The notes below the pieces were generated by a model. It searched no databases. It was not told the origin of the DNA and saw only the letters and a program-made list of their open reading frames with translations. From NCBI GenBank assembly GCA_964467255.1, contig CAYXPR010000006.1:62001-126000 (forward strand): 64,000 nucleotides of DNA. The letters run 5' to 3'. The stretch comes from CAYXPR01 sp964467255 (lineage in GTDB: Bacteria; Pseudomonadota; Alphaproteobacteria; Rickettsiales; RGZB01). Made by a program: the position numbers and the translations under genes. This document shows, piece by piece, positions 53,705 to 62,707 of this stretch (position 1 is its first letter; each line of letters starts with the position of its first letter).

Positions 53705-54601
53705 TTAAATTGCTTCCGCGCCGGAAATAATTTCAATCAGTTCCTTCGTAATCGTCGCCTGACGGTTACGGTTATATTCCAGCGTGAGTTTCTTAATCAT
53801 GTCGCCGGCGTTGCGCGTGGCGTTATCCATCGCCGTCATGCGCGCTCCCTGCTCGCTGGCAGAGCTTTCGAGTAGTGCGTGGAAAATCTGCACGCTGATA
53901 TTCAGCGGCAATAAATCCGACAGCACGGCCGCTTCGCTCGGTTCATAATCATACACCGCCTCAGGGCCCTTCGTGGGGGCGGATTGGATTTTTTCCGACA
54001 GCGCGTTGATGTCGAGCGGAATCAGCTGCTGGAACGTCACCACCTGCGAAATAGCAGATTTGAACTTGTTATACACCACCGAGCACACATCCACTTCGCC
54101 GCTTTCAAACAGCGAAAGCACCCTCGCACCCACTTGTGCGGCGTCGGTATATTCCACCTGCTTTTTACCGGCTTCGCCCATGCGGTCGATGATGGCGCTC
54201 TTGTAACCATGCTTCAGCTGGTCGTAGGATTTCTTACCCACCAGTAGCAGCTTTACTTCTTTGCCGGAGGCTTTCAGTTGCTCCATGCGATTGCGCACGG
54301 CGCGCACCACGCTGGTGTTGAAACCACCGCACAAACCGCGGTCGGATGAAATCACCACAATCAGGTGCTTCTTATCGCTGGCACGGCCCACCATCAGCGC
54401 GGGCGCGTTTTCTTTTTCCTTAATCGACAGTGCCAAGGTTGCAATCACGCGCTCCATGCGTTCCGCATAGGGGCGAGCCGACGCAGCACGTTCCTGCGCA
54501 CGACGCAGTTTGCTGGCCGCCACCATTTTCATGGCTTTGGTGATCTTCTGCGTGGACTTCACGCTTTTGATCCTGAGGCGCAGTGTCTTTAAATTTGCCA
54601 C
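53705..54601 (-). CDS. atpG: ATP synthase F1 gamma subunit
   Basis: This rotor shaft of F1 has 298 residues. The N-terminal helix (LKTLRLRIKSVKSTQKITKAM), ISSDRGLCGGFN and the C-terminal block ATRNAGDMIKKLTLEYNRNRQ are family hallmarks. It lies between atpA and atpD with 37 and 36 nt gaps. Confidence 0.97.
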   Translation of the reverse strand: MANLKTLRLRIKSVKSTQKITKAMKMVAASKLRRAQERAASARPYAERMERVIATLALSIKEKENAPALMVGRASDKKHLIVVISSDRGLCGGFNTSVVRAVRNRMEQLKASGKEVKLLLVGKKSYDQLKHGYKSAIIDRMGEAGKKQVEYTDAAQVGARVLSLFESGEVDVCSVVYNKFKSAISQVVTFQQLIPLDINALSEKIQSAPTKGPEAVYDYEPSEAAVLSDLLPLNISVQIFHALLESSASEQGARMTAMDNATRNAGDMIKKLTLEYNRNRQATITKELIEIISGAEAI

Positions 54602-54638
54602 GGCTTAAACCTTTTCCTTCGCGCTACCAATGTTTCGT

Positions 54639-56168
54639 TTACGCAAACAGCTTGCTGAATTTTTCCAGCAGTGCTTTCAGTTTTTCTTCCGTTTTGTCCG
54701 ACAGTTTCTGTTCGGTGCGGATTTCTTCCAGCAGCTTTACGTTTTTGCCGCGCAGGTCTGCCAGCAGCTGTTCTTCAAAACGGCTGACGTCTTTTGCAGG
54801 CACCTTATCGAGGTAGCCTTTCACGCCGGCGTAAATCACGCAGACCTGTTCTTCCACTGCAAGCGGGGTGTACTGGTTTTGCTTGAGGAGCTGCGTCAGG
54901 CGCGCACCGCGACCGAGCAGTTTCTGCGTTGCAGCGTCAAGGTCAGAACCAAACTGCGCAAACGCTTCCATTTCGCGGAACTGAGCGAGTTCGAGCTTAA
55001 TCGAACCAGCCACTTGTTTCATGCCTTTAATCTGTGCGGCAGAACCCACGCGGGATACGGAAAGACCGACGTTTACTGCCGGGCGGATACCTTTGTAGAA
55101 CAATTCCGTTTCAAGGAAGATCTGACCGTCCGTAATCGAAATCACGTTGGTCGGGATGTAGGCAGATACGTCACCAGCCTGCGTTTCAATCACCGGCAGT
55201 GCGGTGAGCGAACCAGCGCCCTGTTCGTCAGACATTTTTGCAGCGCGTTCCAGCAAGCGTGAGTGCACATAGAACACGTCACCCGGGTAGGCTTCGCGGC
55301 CTGGTGGGCGGCGCAGCAGCAGGGACATCTGGCGGTAGGCCACAGCGTGCTTAGAAAGATCATCATACGCAATCAGCGCATGCATACCGTTGTCGCGGAA
55401 AAATTCGCCCATCACGCAGCCCGTGTATGGCGCAAGGAACTGCATCGGAGCAGGCTCGGAAGCAGATGCGGCCACCACGATGGAGTATTCCATCGCGCCC
55501 TGCTCTTCCAGTTTTTTCACCAGCTGGGCGATGGTCGAGCGCTTCTGACCAATGGCCACATAAATGCAGTACAGTTTCTTGGATTCATCTTTGCCGCTGT
55601 TCACCGCTTTCTGGTTCAAGAATGCGTCAAGAATCACGGCGGTTTTACCCGTCTGGCGGTCACCGATGATCAGTTCGCGCTGACCACGGCCGATTGGAAT
55701 CAGTGCGTCGATGGCTTTAATCCCCGTCTGCACTGGCTCATGCACCGACTTACGGGCAATAATACCAGGAGCTTTCACTTCAAGGCGGGTTTGCTTCACG
55801 TTTTTGAGCGGGCCTTTGCCGTCAATCGGGTTACCAAGACCGTCCACCACGCGACCGAGCAGACCTTTACCTGCTGGCACGCTCACGATTTCGCCCGTAC
55901 GTTTTACCGTATCACCTTCTTTAATATCGCGGTCGTTACCGAACAGCACGATACCCACATTGTCTTCTTCCAGGTTCAGCGCCATACCTTTAATGCCGCC
56001 GGGGAATTCCACCATTTCACCAGCCTGCACTTTATCAAGGCCATACACGGTGGCGATACCGTCACCCACGGAAATAACTTGGCCAACTTCTTTGAGTTCG
56101 GCTTCACCGGAAAAGTCGGTGATCTGTTTTTTCAAAACGCTGGCGATTTCAGAGGCGCGAATGTCCAT
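54639..56168 (-). CDS. atpA: ATP synthase F1 alpha subunit
   Basis: This is the non-catalytic nucleotide-binding subunit of F1. The 509 residues begin MDIRASEIASVLKKQI and include Walker A GDRQTGKTAVI, the PPGREAYPGD loop and the signature PAVNVGLSVSRVGS. The length and position are standard. The start ATG at 56168 follows GGGAG at a good distance. It is 23 nt downstream of atpH. Confidence 0.98.
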   Translation of the reverse strand: MDIRASEIASVLKKQITDFSGEAELKEVGQVISVGDGIATVYGLDKVQAGEMVEFPGGIKGMALNLEEDNVGIVLFGNDRDIKEGDTVKRTGEIVSVPAGKGLLGRVVDGLGNPIDGKGPLKNVKQTRLEVKAPGIIARKSVHEPVQTGIKAIDALIPIGRGQRELIIGDRQTGKTAVILDAFLNQKAVNSGKDESKKLYCIYVAIGQKRSTIAQLVKKLEEQGAMEYSIVVAASASEPAPMQFLAPYTGCVMGEFFRDNGMHALIAYDDLSKHAVAYRQMSLLLRRPPGREAYPGDVFYVHSRLLERAAKMSDEQGAGSLTALPVIETQAGDVSAYIPTNVISITDGQIFLETELFYKGIRPAVNVGLSVSRVGSAAQIKGMKQVAGSIKLELAQFREMEAFAQFGSDLDAATQKLLGRGARLTQLLKQNQYTPLAVEEQVCVIYAGVKGYLDKVPAKDVSRFEEQLLADLRGKNVKLLEEIRTEQKLSDKTEEKLKALLEKFSKLFA

Positions 56169-56191
56169 GGATCAAATACTCCCTTTAAAAA

Positions 56192-56761
56192 CTATCCCTT
56201 AATGTTTGCAATTTTTTGTGCACGGGCAAGGCGCTCTAAGCGTCCCTCCACCGAGGCATCAATCAGTTCAGAGCCAAGCTTCACTTTCAGCCCGCCCAGA
56301 ATATTCTGGTTTACGCTTTCTTTTAGCGCCACCTGCTTGCCCACCAGCTTCTTAATGGCGGTTTCAAGGGCGGCACGGTTCTGCGTGGAAAGCGGCACAG
56401 CGCTCGTCACTTCCACCGTTACTTCGCCCTTATCGGCGGATACCAAGCGGCGGAAGGCTTCAACAATGTCGCGTAAAATAGCAAGGCGGCGGTTGGCCGC
56501 AAGCAGCGCCACGGTGCGCAGCGTTACTTCTTGTGCTTTTTGCTGTTTCAGCAGTATTTCAAACACGGCGCCGATTTCTGCCGTCGGTAGCACGGGGCTC
56601 TTTGCTGCAATCACCAATTCTGGTGATGCAAGCAGCATGGCATCGAGCGCTTCAAGGTCTCTTGCAACGCTTTCCAGCGCATTTTGCTGTTTGGCCAAAT
56701 CAAACAACGCCGTTGCATAACGGCGCGCAAGGCCAACTTTTCCCGTTTTTTTCGCAGGCAC
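56192..56761 (-). CDS. atpH: ATP synthase F1 delta subunit
   Basis: This peripheral-stalk subunit joins F1 to Fo. The 189 residues (from GTG 56761) contain GLARRYATALFDLAKQQ at the start and the C-terminal block KQVALKESVNQNILGGLKVKLGSELIDASVEGRLERL. The frame opens at 56887, but the first 42 residues are unlike the family, so GTG at 56761 is the likelier start. It opens the operon. Confidence 0.93.
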   Translation of the reverse strand: MPAKKTGKVGLARRYATALFDLAKQQNALESVARDLEALDAMLLASPELVIAAKSPVLPTAEIGAVFEILLKQQKAQEVTLRTVALLAANRRLAILRDIVEAFRRLVSADKGEVTVEVTSAVPLSTQNRAALETAIKKLVGKQVALKESVNQNILGGLKVKLGSELIDASVEGRLERLARAQKIANIKG

Positions 56762-56941
56762 GTGGCTACACTTACTATATCTAGAGTTTTCCCAACCATT
56801 TCCGAGCAAACTGACGCATTTTAAGCCCGAAATCGTGCCGCTTTCTAACATAAGCCCCCTGTGCTTGCAAGCGCAAGCTTGGGCCAAAAAGCTTTTTTTG
56901 GGAAAATGATTCTAGTTGGCTGAAAAATATGAGTTTTTTAA
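56762..56941. promoter_or_regulatory. Leader/promoter region of the atp operon
   Basis: This 180-nt gap upstream of atpH holds a GC-rich hairpin (GCTTGC-AAGC-GCAAGC, 56863-56878) and an imperfect palindrome CCAAAAAGC...TTTTTTTGG (56884-56901). Reading leftward, TATAGT appears at 56779-56774 as a possible -10 box without a good -35. The hairpins may end the preceding gene's transcript. Confidence 0.4.
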
Positions 56942-57589
56942 TTAGTGGTTGGGCAGGTCGGGAAAGGCACTGCGCTCGGCACTGCGAATGGCCTCATATT
57001 TTTCTTTATCAAACTTCATCACATAAAAGGGCACGCCGTCGGTCGACTGGTGCATATTCATGCCCTTCACCAAGCCCTTCGCTACACCGTGAATTTCACC
57101 CAGCACCAAAAAAATCTCACGCACCTGCGAGGCAGCCTCAAAGTCACCCATCACCACGCCGATGGTGCCGTCTTTTTGCTCCCTCACCGGTGAGGTCGGA
57201 TTGTTATAGCTTTGCGGCAGCAGATAATCCCTCGTATGCATCACTTCCTGCTCAAGCGCCCTTAAAGGCAGGCCGCGCACAAATTCGCCCGCCGCAAACT
57301 CAATAGAGGTTTCTTTAGCGCTGAGCGACATCACTAACCCCGGCAGGTCATGAATCTGCCCGCCGCCTACTCGCTGCTCATATTTCCAGTCATCATAGGC
57401 AAGGCCGAGCACAGCCATTATGGCCGTCATGTATGTTACATCTTCGGGTGCTTCCTTGGGGCGTCGAGCCAATACGAAGTTGTCATCCAGGCCATTCATC
57501 TTCAAGTGATATGGCATGCCGCCGCGGTCACTCACCTCTTGCCGCGCCGCCTTAAGCACATTGATTGCTTCTTCGAATACCGAAACCAC
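56942..57589 (-). CDS. Unrecognised protein upstream of the atp operon (1)
   Basis: This 215-residue soluble protein matches nothing I know. It starts MVSVFEEAINVLKAARQEVSD, has a mixed alpha/beta middle with TIGVVMGDFEAASQVREIFLVLGEIHGVAKG and ends RSAFPDLPNH. It follows the next hypothetical by 9 nt on the same strand, so the two form a pair. Their place between priA and atpH interrupts the usual tight alphaproteobacterial priA/atp neighbourhood, which marks them as lineage-specific insertions. Confidence 0.7.
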   Translation of the reverse strand: MVSVFEEAINVLKAARQEVSDRGGMPYHLKMNGLDDNFVLARRPKEAPEDVTYMTAIMAVLGLAYDDWKYEQRVGGGQIHDLPGLVMSLSAKETSIEFAAGEFVRGLPLRALEQEVMHTRDYLLPQSYNNPTSPVREQKDGTIGVVMGDFEAASQVREIFLVLGEIHGVAKGLVKGMNMHQSTDGVPFYVMKFDKEKYEAIRSAERSAFPDLPNH

Positions 57590-57598
57590 TTTGCTCCC

Positions 57599-58312
57599 CT
57601 AACCACCCATTGGCGGCAAATCTGGTAGCGCCTCGAGGGCTTTCACCTTTTCAAACGCCGCCTTGCTAATCACCACGGAAGGGTGCTCGATAAACATCAC
57701 GCGGCCATTACGATCCCTTCCATCAATCCCCTCCTGCGCGCGCCAGCACTGCCCTTGCTGGCCATGTGCCTGTAATAGCAAATCCACACGTTCATATTGC
57801 AGGGTAACAAACAATTCTGATAGTTCGCGTGCCCGCACCGGGTCCACCCCCTCCCCGCGTATAATCGGGTGTGAAATCACCACCGCATCCACAGCTTTGA
57901 ATTGTGGTGTACCCATTTTGCGCGTGGCTTTTTCGTTAGGTAGGGCAATGGCCAGTGGCTTCGTCAGCGGGTTTTTGAATATTTCCTGATGCAGCGCCTC
58001 CACTGCCAGCCTGAGGCTTGTGGGGTCAAGGTCGCCTTTTTCCACCGGAAAGGTCAATTTCAGCGCGCCAGCGTCGTATGAAAGATTGTCGTAAATCTCG
58101 CGCGACTCTACTTGTGCTTCTTTGTGCAGCACAAGCGAAGGTTTCTCGATATCGCGTAGGGTTTTGGTCAGCATGTACGCATCTGCAAGTATTACCTTTG
58201 CCGCATCAGCTTGCTTGGGGCTTAGGCCCTTGATGAGTACATAATTTTCCACATCATCCATCCGGGTTTTAAGCGCGTCCTGTATGGCCGCAAAGATATT
58301 GACCGTTGCCAT
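57599..58312 (-). CDS. Unrecognised protein upstream of the atp operon (2)
   Basis: This 237-residue soluble protein of unknown family begins MATVNIFAAIQDALKTRMDDVENYV, a helical start. The middle contains KAVDAVVISHPIIRGEGVDPVRARELSELFVTL, then RNGRVMFIEHPSVVIS, ending LPDLPPMGG. It heads the two-gene pair with the gene at 56942. Both end in a LPDLP-type C-terminus (ALPDLPPMGG and FPDLPNH), a small resemblance that could mean common ancestry of the tails or chance. It lies 69 nt after priA. Confidence 0.7.
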   Translation of the reverse strand: MATVNIFAAIQDALKTRMDDVENYVLIKGLSPKQADAAKVILADAYMLTKTLRDIEKPSLVLHKEAQVESREIYDNLSYDAGALKLTFPVEKGDLDPTSLRLAVEALHQEIFKNPLTKPLAIALPNEKATRKMGTPQFKAVDAVVISHPIIRGEGVDPVRARELSELFVTLQYERVDLLLQAHGQQGQCWRAQEGIDGRDRNGRVMFIEHPSVVISKAAFEKVKALEALPDLPPMGG

Positions 58313-58381
58313 AAATAACCCCTTAGACTTTGATTTACCTATCTATTCTAGCGGGCAGAGGTTAAGGATTCGTAAACGCTT

Positions 58382-60547
58382 CTACATAAAGCTGTAAGGG
58401 TCGATATCCACCTTCAGGCGCAAGGCGCTGGGTGTTTTTTGGCTGGAAAGCCAAGTAGTTAGGTACTTTTGCAGCGGCAGGCTGCGCGGTGCTTTCAGCA
58501 GCAGGCGGTAGCGGTGTTGCCCCTTAAGGCGTGAAAGCGGTGCGGGTGCGGGGCCCAGCACGCGCACGCCTTTGGCCGTGGGCGCAGAGGCTGCAAGCTG
58601 TTGCCCGAAGCGCCGCACATCGGCCTCTATTTTTCCGGAAATCACAATGGCGGCTAATTTGCCAAACGGCGGCATCTCCGCCCCTTGGCGCTGCTCTTTT
58701 TCGCGCGCCATAAACTGGTCGCGGTTATGCGCTTTTAATGCCTGCATCAGCGGGTGCTGCGGCTGATAGGTTTGAATCAGCGCGCGGCCTTTAAAATCTT
58801 CTCGCCCCGCGCGGCCAGCCACCTGATGCAGCACCTGATATGCTTTTTCGCCGGCGCGCAAATCACCCCCCTCAAGCCCTAAATCAGCATCCACCACGCC
58901 CACGAGCGTCAGATGCGGAAAATGGTGCCCTTTTGCCACCATCTGCGTGCCGATAATAATATCCGTCTCGCGCTCTAAAATCGCTTTCACGGTGCAAGCA
59001 GCGTCGATAGGATTTTCCATCGTGTCGCTCGTCATCTGCACCACGCGCGCATCGGGGAACAGTTCTTTCACCTCTTCCGCCAAGCGCTCCACACCGGGGC
59101 CGCAGGCGACTAAACTTTTTTCGGCGTTGCAGCCGGGGCATGCTTTTGGCACCGGCGCATGATAGCCGCAATGATGGCATTGCAGCCCCTCAGGATGTTT
59201 ATGCGTCACCAGCCACGCGCTGCAACTTGGGCATTGCAGGCGGTGACCACAGGTGCGGCACAGCGTGAGCGGCGCGTAGCCACGCCGATTCAAATAGAGC
59301 AGCACCTGTTGTTGTTTTCCTAGCGTATCGATAATGGCTTCTTTGAGCGCAGATGAAATCCAGTGGCGGCTATCCAGCGCGCTTTCGCGCATATCAATCA
59401 GTTCAATATCGGGCAGCGTGGCCGCACCATGGCGCTCGGGCAGATGCACGCGGCTAAATTTTCCAGCATCCACATTATTCACCGTTTCAAGTGAGGGCGT
59501 GGCGGAAACCAGCACCACCGGAAAACCTTCCGTGAAGCCCCGCGCCACCGCCATGTCGCGTGCGTGATACACCACGCCGTCTTCCTGTTTGTACGAGGTC
59601 GCATGTTCTTCATCCACCACCACCAGCGCAAGGTCGTGATACGGCAAAAACAATGCCGAGCGCGCACCCACCACCAGCTGTGCGCGGCCATCGTGAATCG
59701 CGCGCCAGTGTTCGCGGCGCTGCCGCGGCGTAAGTGCCGAGTGCCACGGCGTGGGTACGAAGCCGAGCCGAGCCTCAAACCGCGCCATCAGCTGCGAAGT
59801 GAGCACAATTTCAGGCAGCAATATCAGTACTTGCCTTCCCACGCGCAGTGCTTCTTCTGCCGCCTCCAGATACACCTCTGTTTTGCCTGAGCCCGTCACG
59901 CCATCAAGCAACGTTGCCGCATATTTTTTATCCGCCACATGTTGCCGCAATAATTTCGCCGCAATGGCCTGCGCCTCAGATAAGGTGGGTGGAACCACGC
60001 GCTTCGCATCATACGCCGGATACACGCTAGGCAGCGTAGGCACTTCTTTTTCAACGAGCGCGCCTTGCTTCACCAGCGCATTCACCACACTCGTACTCAC
60101 GCCTGCCAACTCGGCCACATCGGCTTTCGGTAATTCATTTTTTTCAAGCAGCGCCAACACCTTTGCCCGCGCGGCGGTTTGCTTTGCGGGCTGTGCCACA
60201 CCGCGCGCGACATATACTTCATTTCGCACCGCCTCTAAGGCTTGCGGTGCGCTTAAGGCCATTGCCAGCACATTACCCATCGGGGCAAGGGAATAGCCCG
60301 CCACCCACGCAATGTAATGCATGAATGTTTCTGAAAGCGGGGCAATAGGTTTTACTTCCAGCACTGACTTCAGTTTTGCGGCAGGCACATCGCTCGCGGA
60401 GGTAAGTTCCCACACCACGCCGGTTTCTGTTTTTCGTCCGAACGGCACGCTCACGATACTGCCTTTTTGCACAGCCACGCCTTCCGGTACGCGGTAATCA
60501 AACGGCGTGGGCGTGGCAACCGGCAGTAAAATTTTTGCGTATGGCAT
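58382..60547 (-). CDS. priA: Primosomal replication-restart helicase PriA
   Basis: PriA is the helicase that reloads the replisome at stalled forks. The 721 residues include the N-terminal 3'-DNA-binding domain (1-100), Walker A DGVTGSGKT (215-223), the DEEH box VVDEEHATSYKQ, the zinc-binding cysteines CRTCGHRLQCPSC, CHHCGY and CPGC, and the helicase motif GRAGR. Length and motifs are normal. It is divergent from fsa. Confidence 0.97.
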   Translation of the reverse strand: MPYAKILLPVATPTPFDYRVPEGVAVQKGSIVSVPFGRKTETGVVWELTSASDVPAAKLKSVLEVKPIAPLSETFMHYIAWVAGYSLAPMGNVLAMALSAPQALEAVRNEVYVARGVAQPAKQTAARAKVLALLEKNELPKADVAELAGVSTSVVNALVKQGALVEKEVPTLPSVYPAYDAKRVVPPTLSEAQAIAAKLLRQHVADKKYAATLLDGVTGSGKTEVYLEAAEEALRVGRQVLILLPEIVLTSQLMARFEARLGFVPTPWHSALTPRQRREHWRAIHDGRAQLVVGARSALFLPYHDLALVVVDEEHATSYKQEDGVVYHARDMAVARGFTEGFPVVLVSATPSLETVNNVDAGKFSRVHLPERHGAATLPDIELIDMRESALDSRHWISSALKEAIIDTLGKQQQVLLYLNRRGYAPLTLCRTCGHRLQCPSCSAWLVTHKHPEGLQCHHCGYHAPVPKACPGCNAEKSLVACGPGVERLAEEVKELFPDARVVQMTSDTMENPIDAACTVKAILERETDIIIGTQMVAKGHHFPHLTLVGVVDADLGLEGGDLRAGEKAYQVLHQVAGRAGREDFKGRALIQTYQPQHPLMQALKAHNRDQFMAREKEQRQGAEMPPFGKLAAIVISGKIEADVRRFGQQLAASAPTAKGVRVLGPAPAPLSRLKGQHRYRLLLKAPRSLPLQKYLTTWLSSQKTPSALRLKVDIDPYSFM

Positions 60548-60663
60548 TGCTGTTCGTTCCCTTAAGTAAGGTGTTTATAGCGCGGCGGCGCTTGCATTGC
60601 CAATAAATCCGGCTAGTATGCGGCGAACATTCTTCCACCGCTAAAAAGCATAAAGGCCACGCC

Positions 60664-61320
60664 ATGAAATTCTTTGTTGATACCGCTGAAGTTTCAGAAA
60701 TTAAAGAACTTGCCGCCGTTGGCATTCTAGATGGCGTGACCACCAACCCCTCGCTCATCGCAAAATCGGGCCGCAACTTCCTCGAAGTGGTGAAAGAAAT
60801 CTGCGGTATCGTGAAAGGCCCCGTCAGCGCTGAAGTCGCCGCCACTGAATATGACCAGATGATGAAAGAGGCAGCGGTGCTGAAAAAAATCGCCAGCAAC
60901 GTCGTCATCAAACTGCCGCTCACATGGGATGGCCTGAAGGCTTGTAAATCCCTCACCAGTGAAGGCGTAAAAACCAACGTGACATTGTGCTTCTCCGCAC
61001 CGCAGGCGCTGCTGGCTGCTAAAGCGGGCGCTACCTACGTGTCGCCGTTCGTTGGCCGCCTCGATGATGCCGGGCAAGATGGTATGCAGCTGATTGAAGA
61101 AATCGTTACCATCTTCTCAAACTACCCTGATCTTAAAACCGAAGTGCTGGTCGCTTCCGTGCGTAACCCCATCCACATCGTACAAGCCGCCATGATGGGT
61201 GCAGACGTAGCCACGGTGCCGCCCTCGGTTTTAAAAGGTCTGGTAAAGCACCCGCTGACCGACAAAGGTCTCGCCGCGTTTTTAGAAGATTGGAAAAAGA
61301 CCGGCCAAAAGATAGTATAG
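60664..61320 (+). CDS. fsa: Fructose-6-phosphate aldolase/transaldolase-like
   Basis: This 218-residue short transaldolase-family enzyme shows FFVDTAEVSEIKEL, GVTTNPSLIAKSGR, Schiff-base Lys83 (NVVIKLPLT; 85 in E. coli FsaA), TLCFSAPQALLAAKAGATYVSPF and ASVRNPIHIVQAA. Such short alphaproteobacterial proteins are usually called transaldolase (tal) or fsa; sequence alone does not separate the two activities. It is 7 nt upstream of xerC and likely co-transcribed. Confidence 0.93.
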   Translation: MKFFVDTAEVSEIKELAAVGILDGVTTNPSLIAKSGRNFLEVVKEICGIVKGPVSAEVAATEYDQMMKEAAVLKKIASNVVIKLPLTWDGLKACKSLTSEGVKTNVTLCFSAPQALLAAKAGATYVSPFVGRLDDAGQDGMQLIEEIVTIFSNYPDLKTEVLVASVRNPIHIVQAAMMGADVATVPPSVLKGLVKHPLTDKGLAAFLEDWKKTGQKIV

Positions 61321-61327
61321 TTGCCTG

Positions 61328-62236
61328 ATGGCAACGATTGAAGCACTCGCTACGCAATGGCTGGAGAGTCTGGCGCAGGAAAAGCGCCTTTCCCCCCACA
61401 CTGTGCTCAATTACGGCGAAGACCTCAAATTTTTCTTCAATTTTTTAACGCAGCATCACGGCGAAGAACTTTCTGCCGACTTACTAAAACGCCTCACCGT
61501 GCGTGACTTCCGCGCGTGGCTATCGCACCGGAAGGGTGAAGATTATGCTTTTTCTTCCACAGGACGCTCTCTTTCCACCGTGCGGCATTTTTTCCGCTGG
61601 CTGGACAAAAACAACATTCTGCATAACGCTGCCATCTTCAACATCCGCGCACCCAAAAAACCAAAAACGCTCCCCAAGGCTCTCTCCGTTGAGCAAACCT
61701 ACTCGGCAATCGACGGTATGGAAGAAGAAGCCTCCGAGCCGTGGCTGGCCAAACGCAACATCGCGCTCCTGCTCCTTATGTATGGTGCGGGGCTGCGTAT
61801 TGGCGAAGTCTTAAGCCTCACCTGCGCCACGGCACCTAAGGGCGAAACGCTCACCATCACGGGCAAAGGCAGCAAGCAGCGTGAGGTGCCTGTGCTACCC
61901 GTGATACTGAGTGCCGTTACCGAATATCGCGCCGCATGCCCGCACGCAGAGAGTCCAAATCGGGCCTTATTTGTAGGTGCCCGTGGCGGGCCCTTAAACC
62001 CCAATGTGTTCCGCCATGAATTGCGCCGCGTGCGCCGACTTCTAGGCCTGCCTGAAACCGCCACACCGCATGCTTTCCGTCATAGCTTCGCCACACACAT
62101 CCTCGCGGGCGGCGCCGACCTGCGCTCGATTCAGGAACTGCTCGGCCATGCCAGCCTTTCCACCACGCAAGTATATACGAAAGTAGATGCCGCAAGATTA
62201 ATGCTGATGTATAAAAAGACCCATCCGCGCAATTAA
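61328..62236 (+). CDS. xerC: Tyrosine recombinase XerC
   Basis: XerC, with XerD, resolves chromosome dimers at dif. The 302 residues contain all catalytic residues: Arg157 (GAGLRIGE), Lys180 (TGKGSKQRE), His248 and Arg251 (HAFRHSFATH), His274 (LGHASLSTT) and Tyr283 (QVYTKV). Its place in the priA-fsa-xerC region is the usual alphaproteobacterial one, which argues for housekeeping XerC and against a phage integrase. It is not near enough to explain the tRNA 3' duplications at 10 and 14.7 kb. Confidence 0.95.
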   Translation: MATIEALATQWLESLAQEKRLSPHTVLNYGEDLKFFFNFLTQHHGEELSADLLKRLTVRDFRAWLSHRKGEDYAFSSTGRSLSTVRHFFRWLDKNNILHNAAIFNIRAPKKPKTLPKALSVEQTYSAIDGMEEEASEPWLAKRNIALLLLMYGAGLRIGEVLSLTCATAPKGETLTITGKGSKQREVPVLPVILSAVTEYRAACPHAESPNRALFVGARGGPLNPNVFRHELRRVRRLLGLPETATPHAFRHSFATHILAGGADLRSIQELLGHASLSTTQVYTKVDAARLMLMYKKTHPRN

Positions 62237-62254
62237 CCGTAAGGACCGCTTCCT

Positions 62255-62704
62255 ATGAAAAAACCACTCGCGATATTTCTGTTTTCTACCGCCCTTTTTG
62301 TCAGCCTTCCAGCTTCTGCCGAGGTCATGTCGTGGGATGAAATCCGCCCCGATGTTCAGGAAGATTTAGTAGAAGGCGGGCGTGAAAAATGGAATGCCCT
62401 CTCTGCCGAAGAAAAACAGGCCTATATGGAAAAGGCAAAGGCAAACTGGAAGAACATGTCCGATGAAGAAAAGCGTGCCGCGTTGCAAAAAGCAAAAACG
62501 CGCTGGGATGCGCTGCCACCTGAGAAAAAAGAAGAGCTGAAGAAAAAAGCAAAGGCAAAGTGGGATGCATTGCCGGAAGAAAAGAAACAAGAGCTGCGGG
62601 AAAAAGCCAAGGCAAAACGTGCCTCAATGTCCGGTGCTGAAAAGCAGCAAATGAAAGAAAAGCGCAAAGAACACCGCGCTAAAAAAGAACACAAACAACA
62701 ATAA
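62255..62704 (+). CDS. Exported protein of tandem 19-residue Trp/Lys-rich repeats (DUF3106-like)
   Basis: The 149-residue protein has a signal peptide (KKPLAIFLFSTALFVSLPASA, cleavage near 22). Residues 46-121 are four tandem 19-residue repeats, each starting with W (46, 65, 84, 103) and following W-x-x-[LM]-[SP]-x-E-[EK]-K...KAKxx, then a degenerate fifth (122-140) without the Trp. The repeats should form a long, highly basic helix array in the periplasm. This resembles DUF3106, whose role is unknown. The last residues are KKEHKQQ. It follows xerC by 18 nt. Confidence 0.82.
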   Translation: MKKPLAIFLFSTALFVSLPASAEVMSWDEIRPDVQEDLVEGGREKWNALSAEEKQAYMEKAKANWKNMSDEEKRAALQKAKTRWDALPPEKKEELKKKAKAKWDALPEEKKQELREKAKAKRASMSGAEKQQMKEKRKEHRAKKEHKQQ

Positions 62705-62707
62705 GTT

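Noticed and set aside
55263..56720. 485-residue plus-strand frame antisense to atpA and atpH
   Set aside because: Shadow frame spanning two real genes of the operon; no natural protein features.
61328..62236. Tyrosine recombinase as integrase of a mobile island
   Set aside because: Sequence and priA/fsa context fit housekeeping XerC; no att repeats or cargo nearby.
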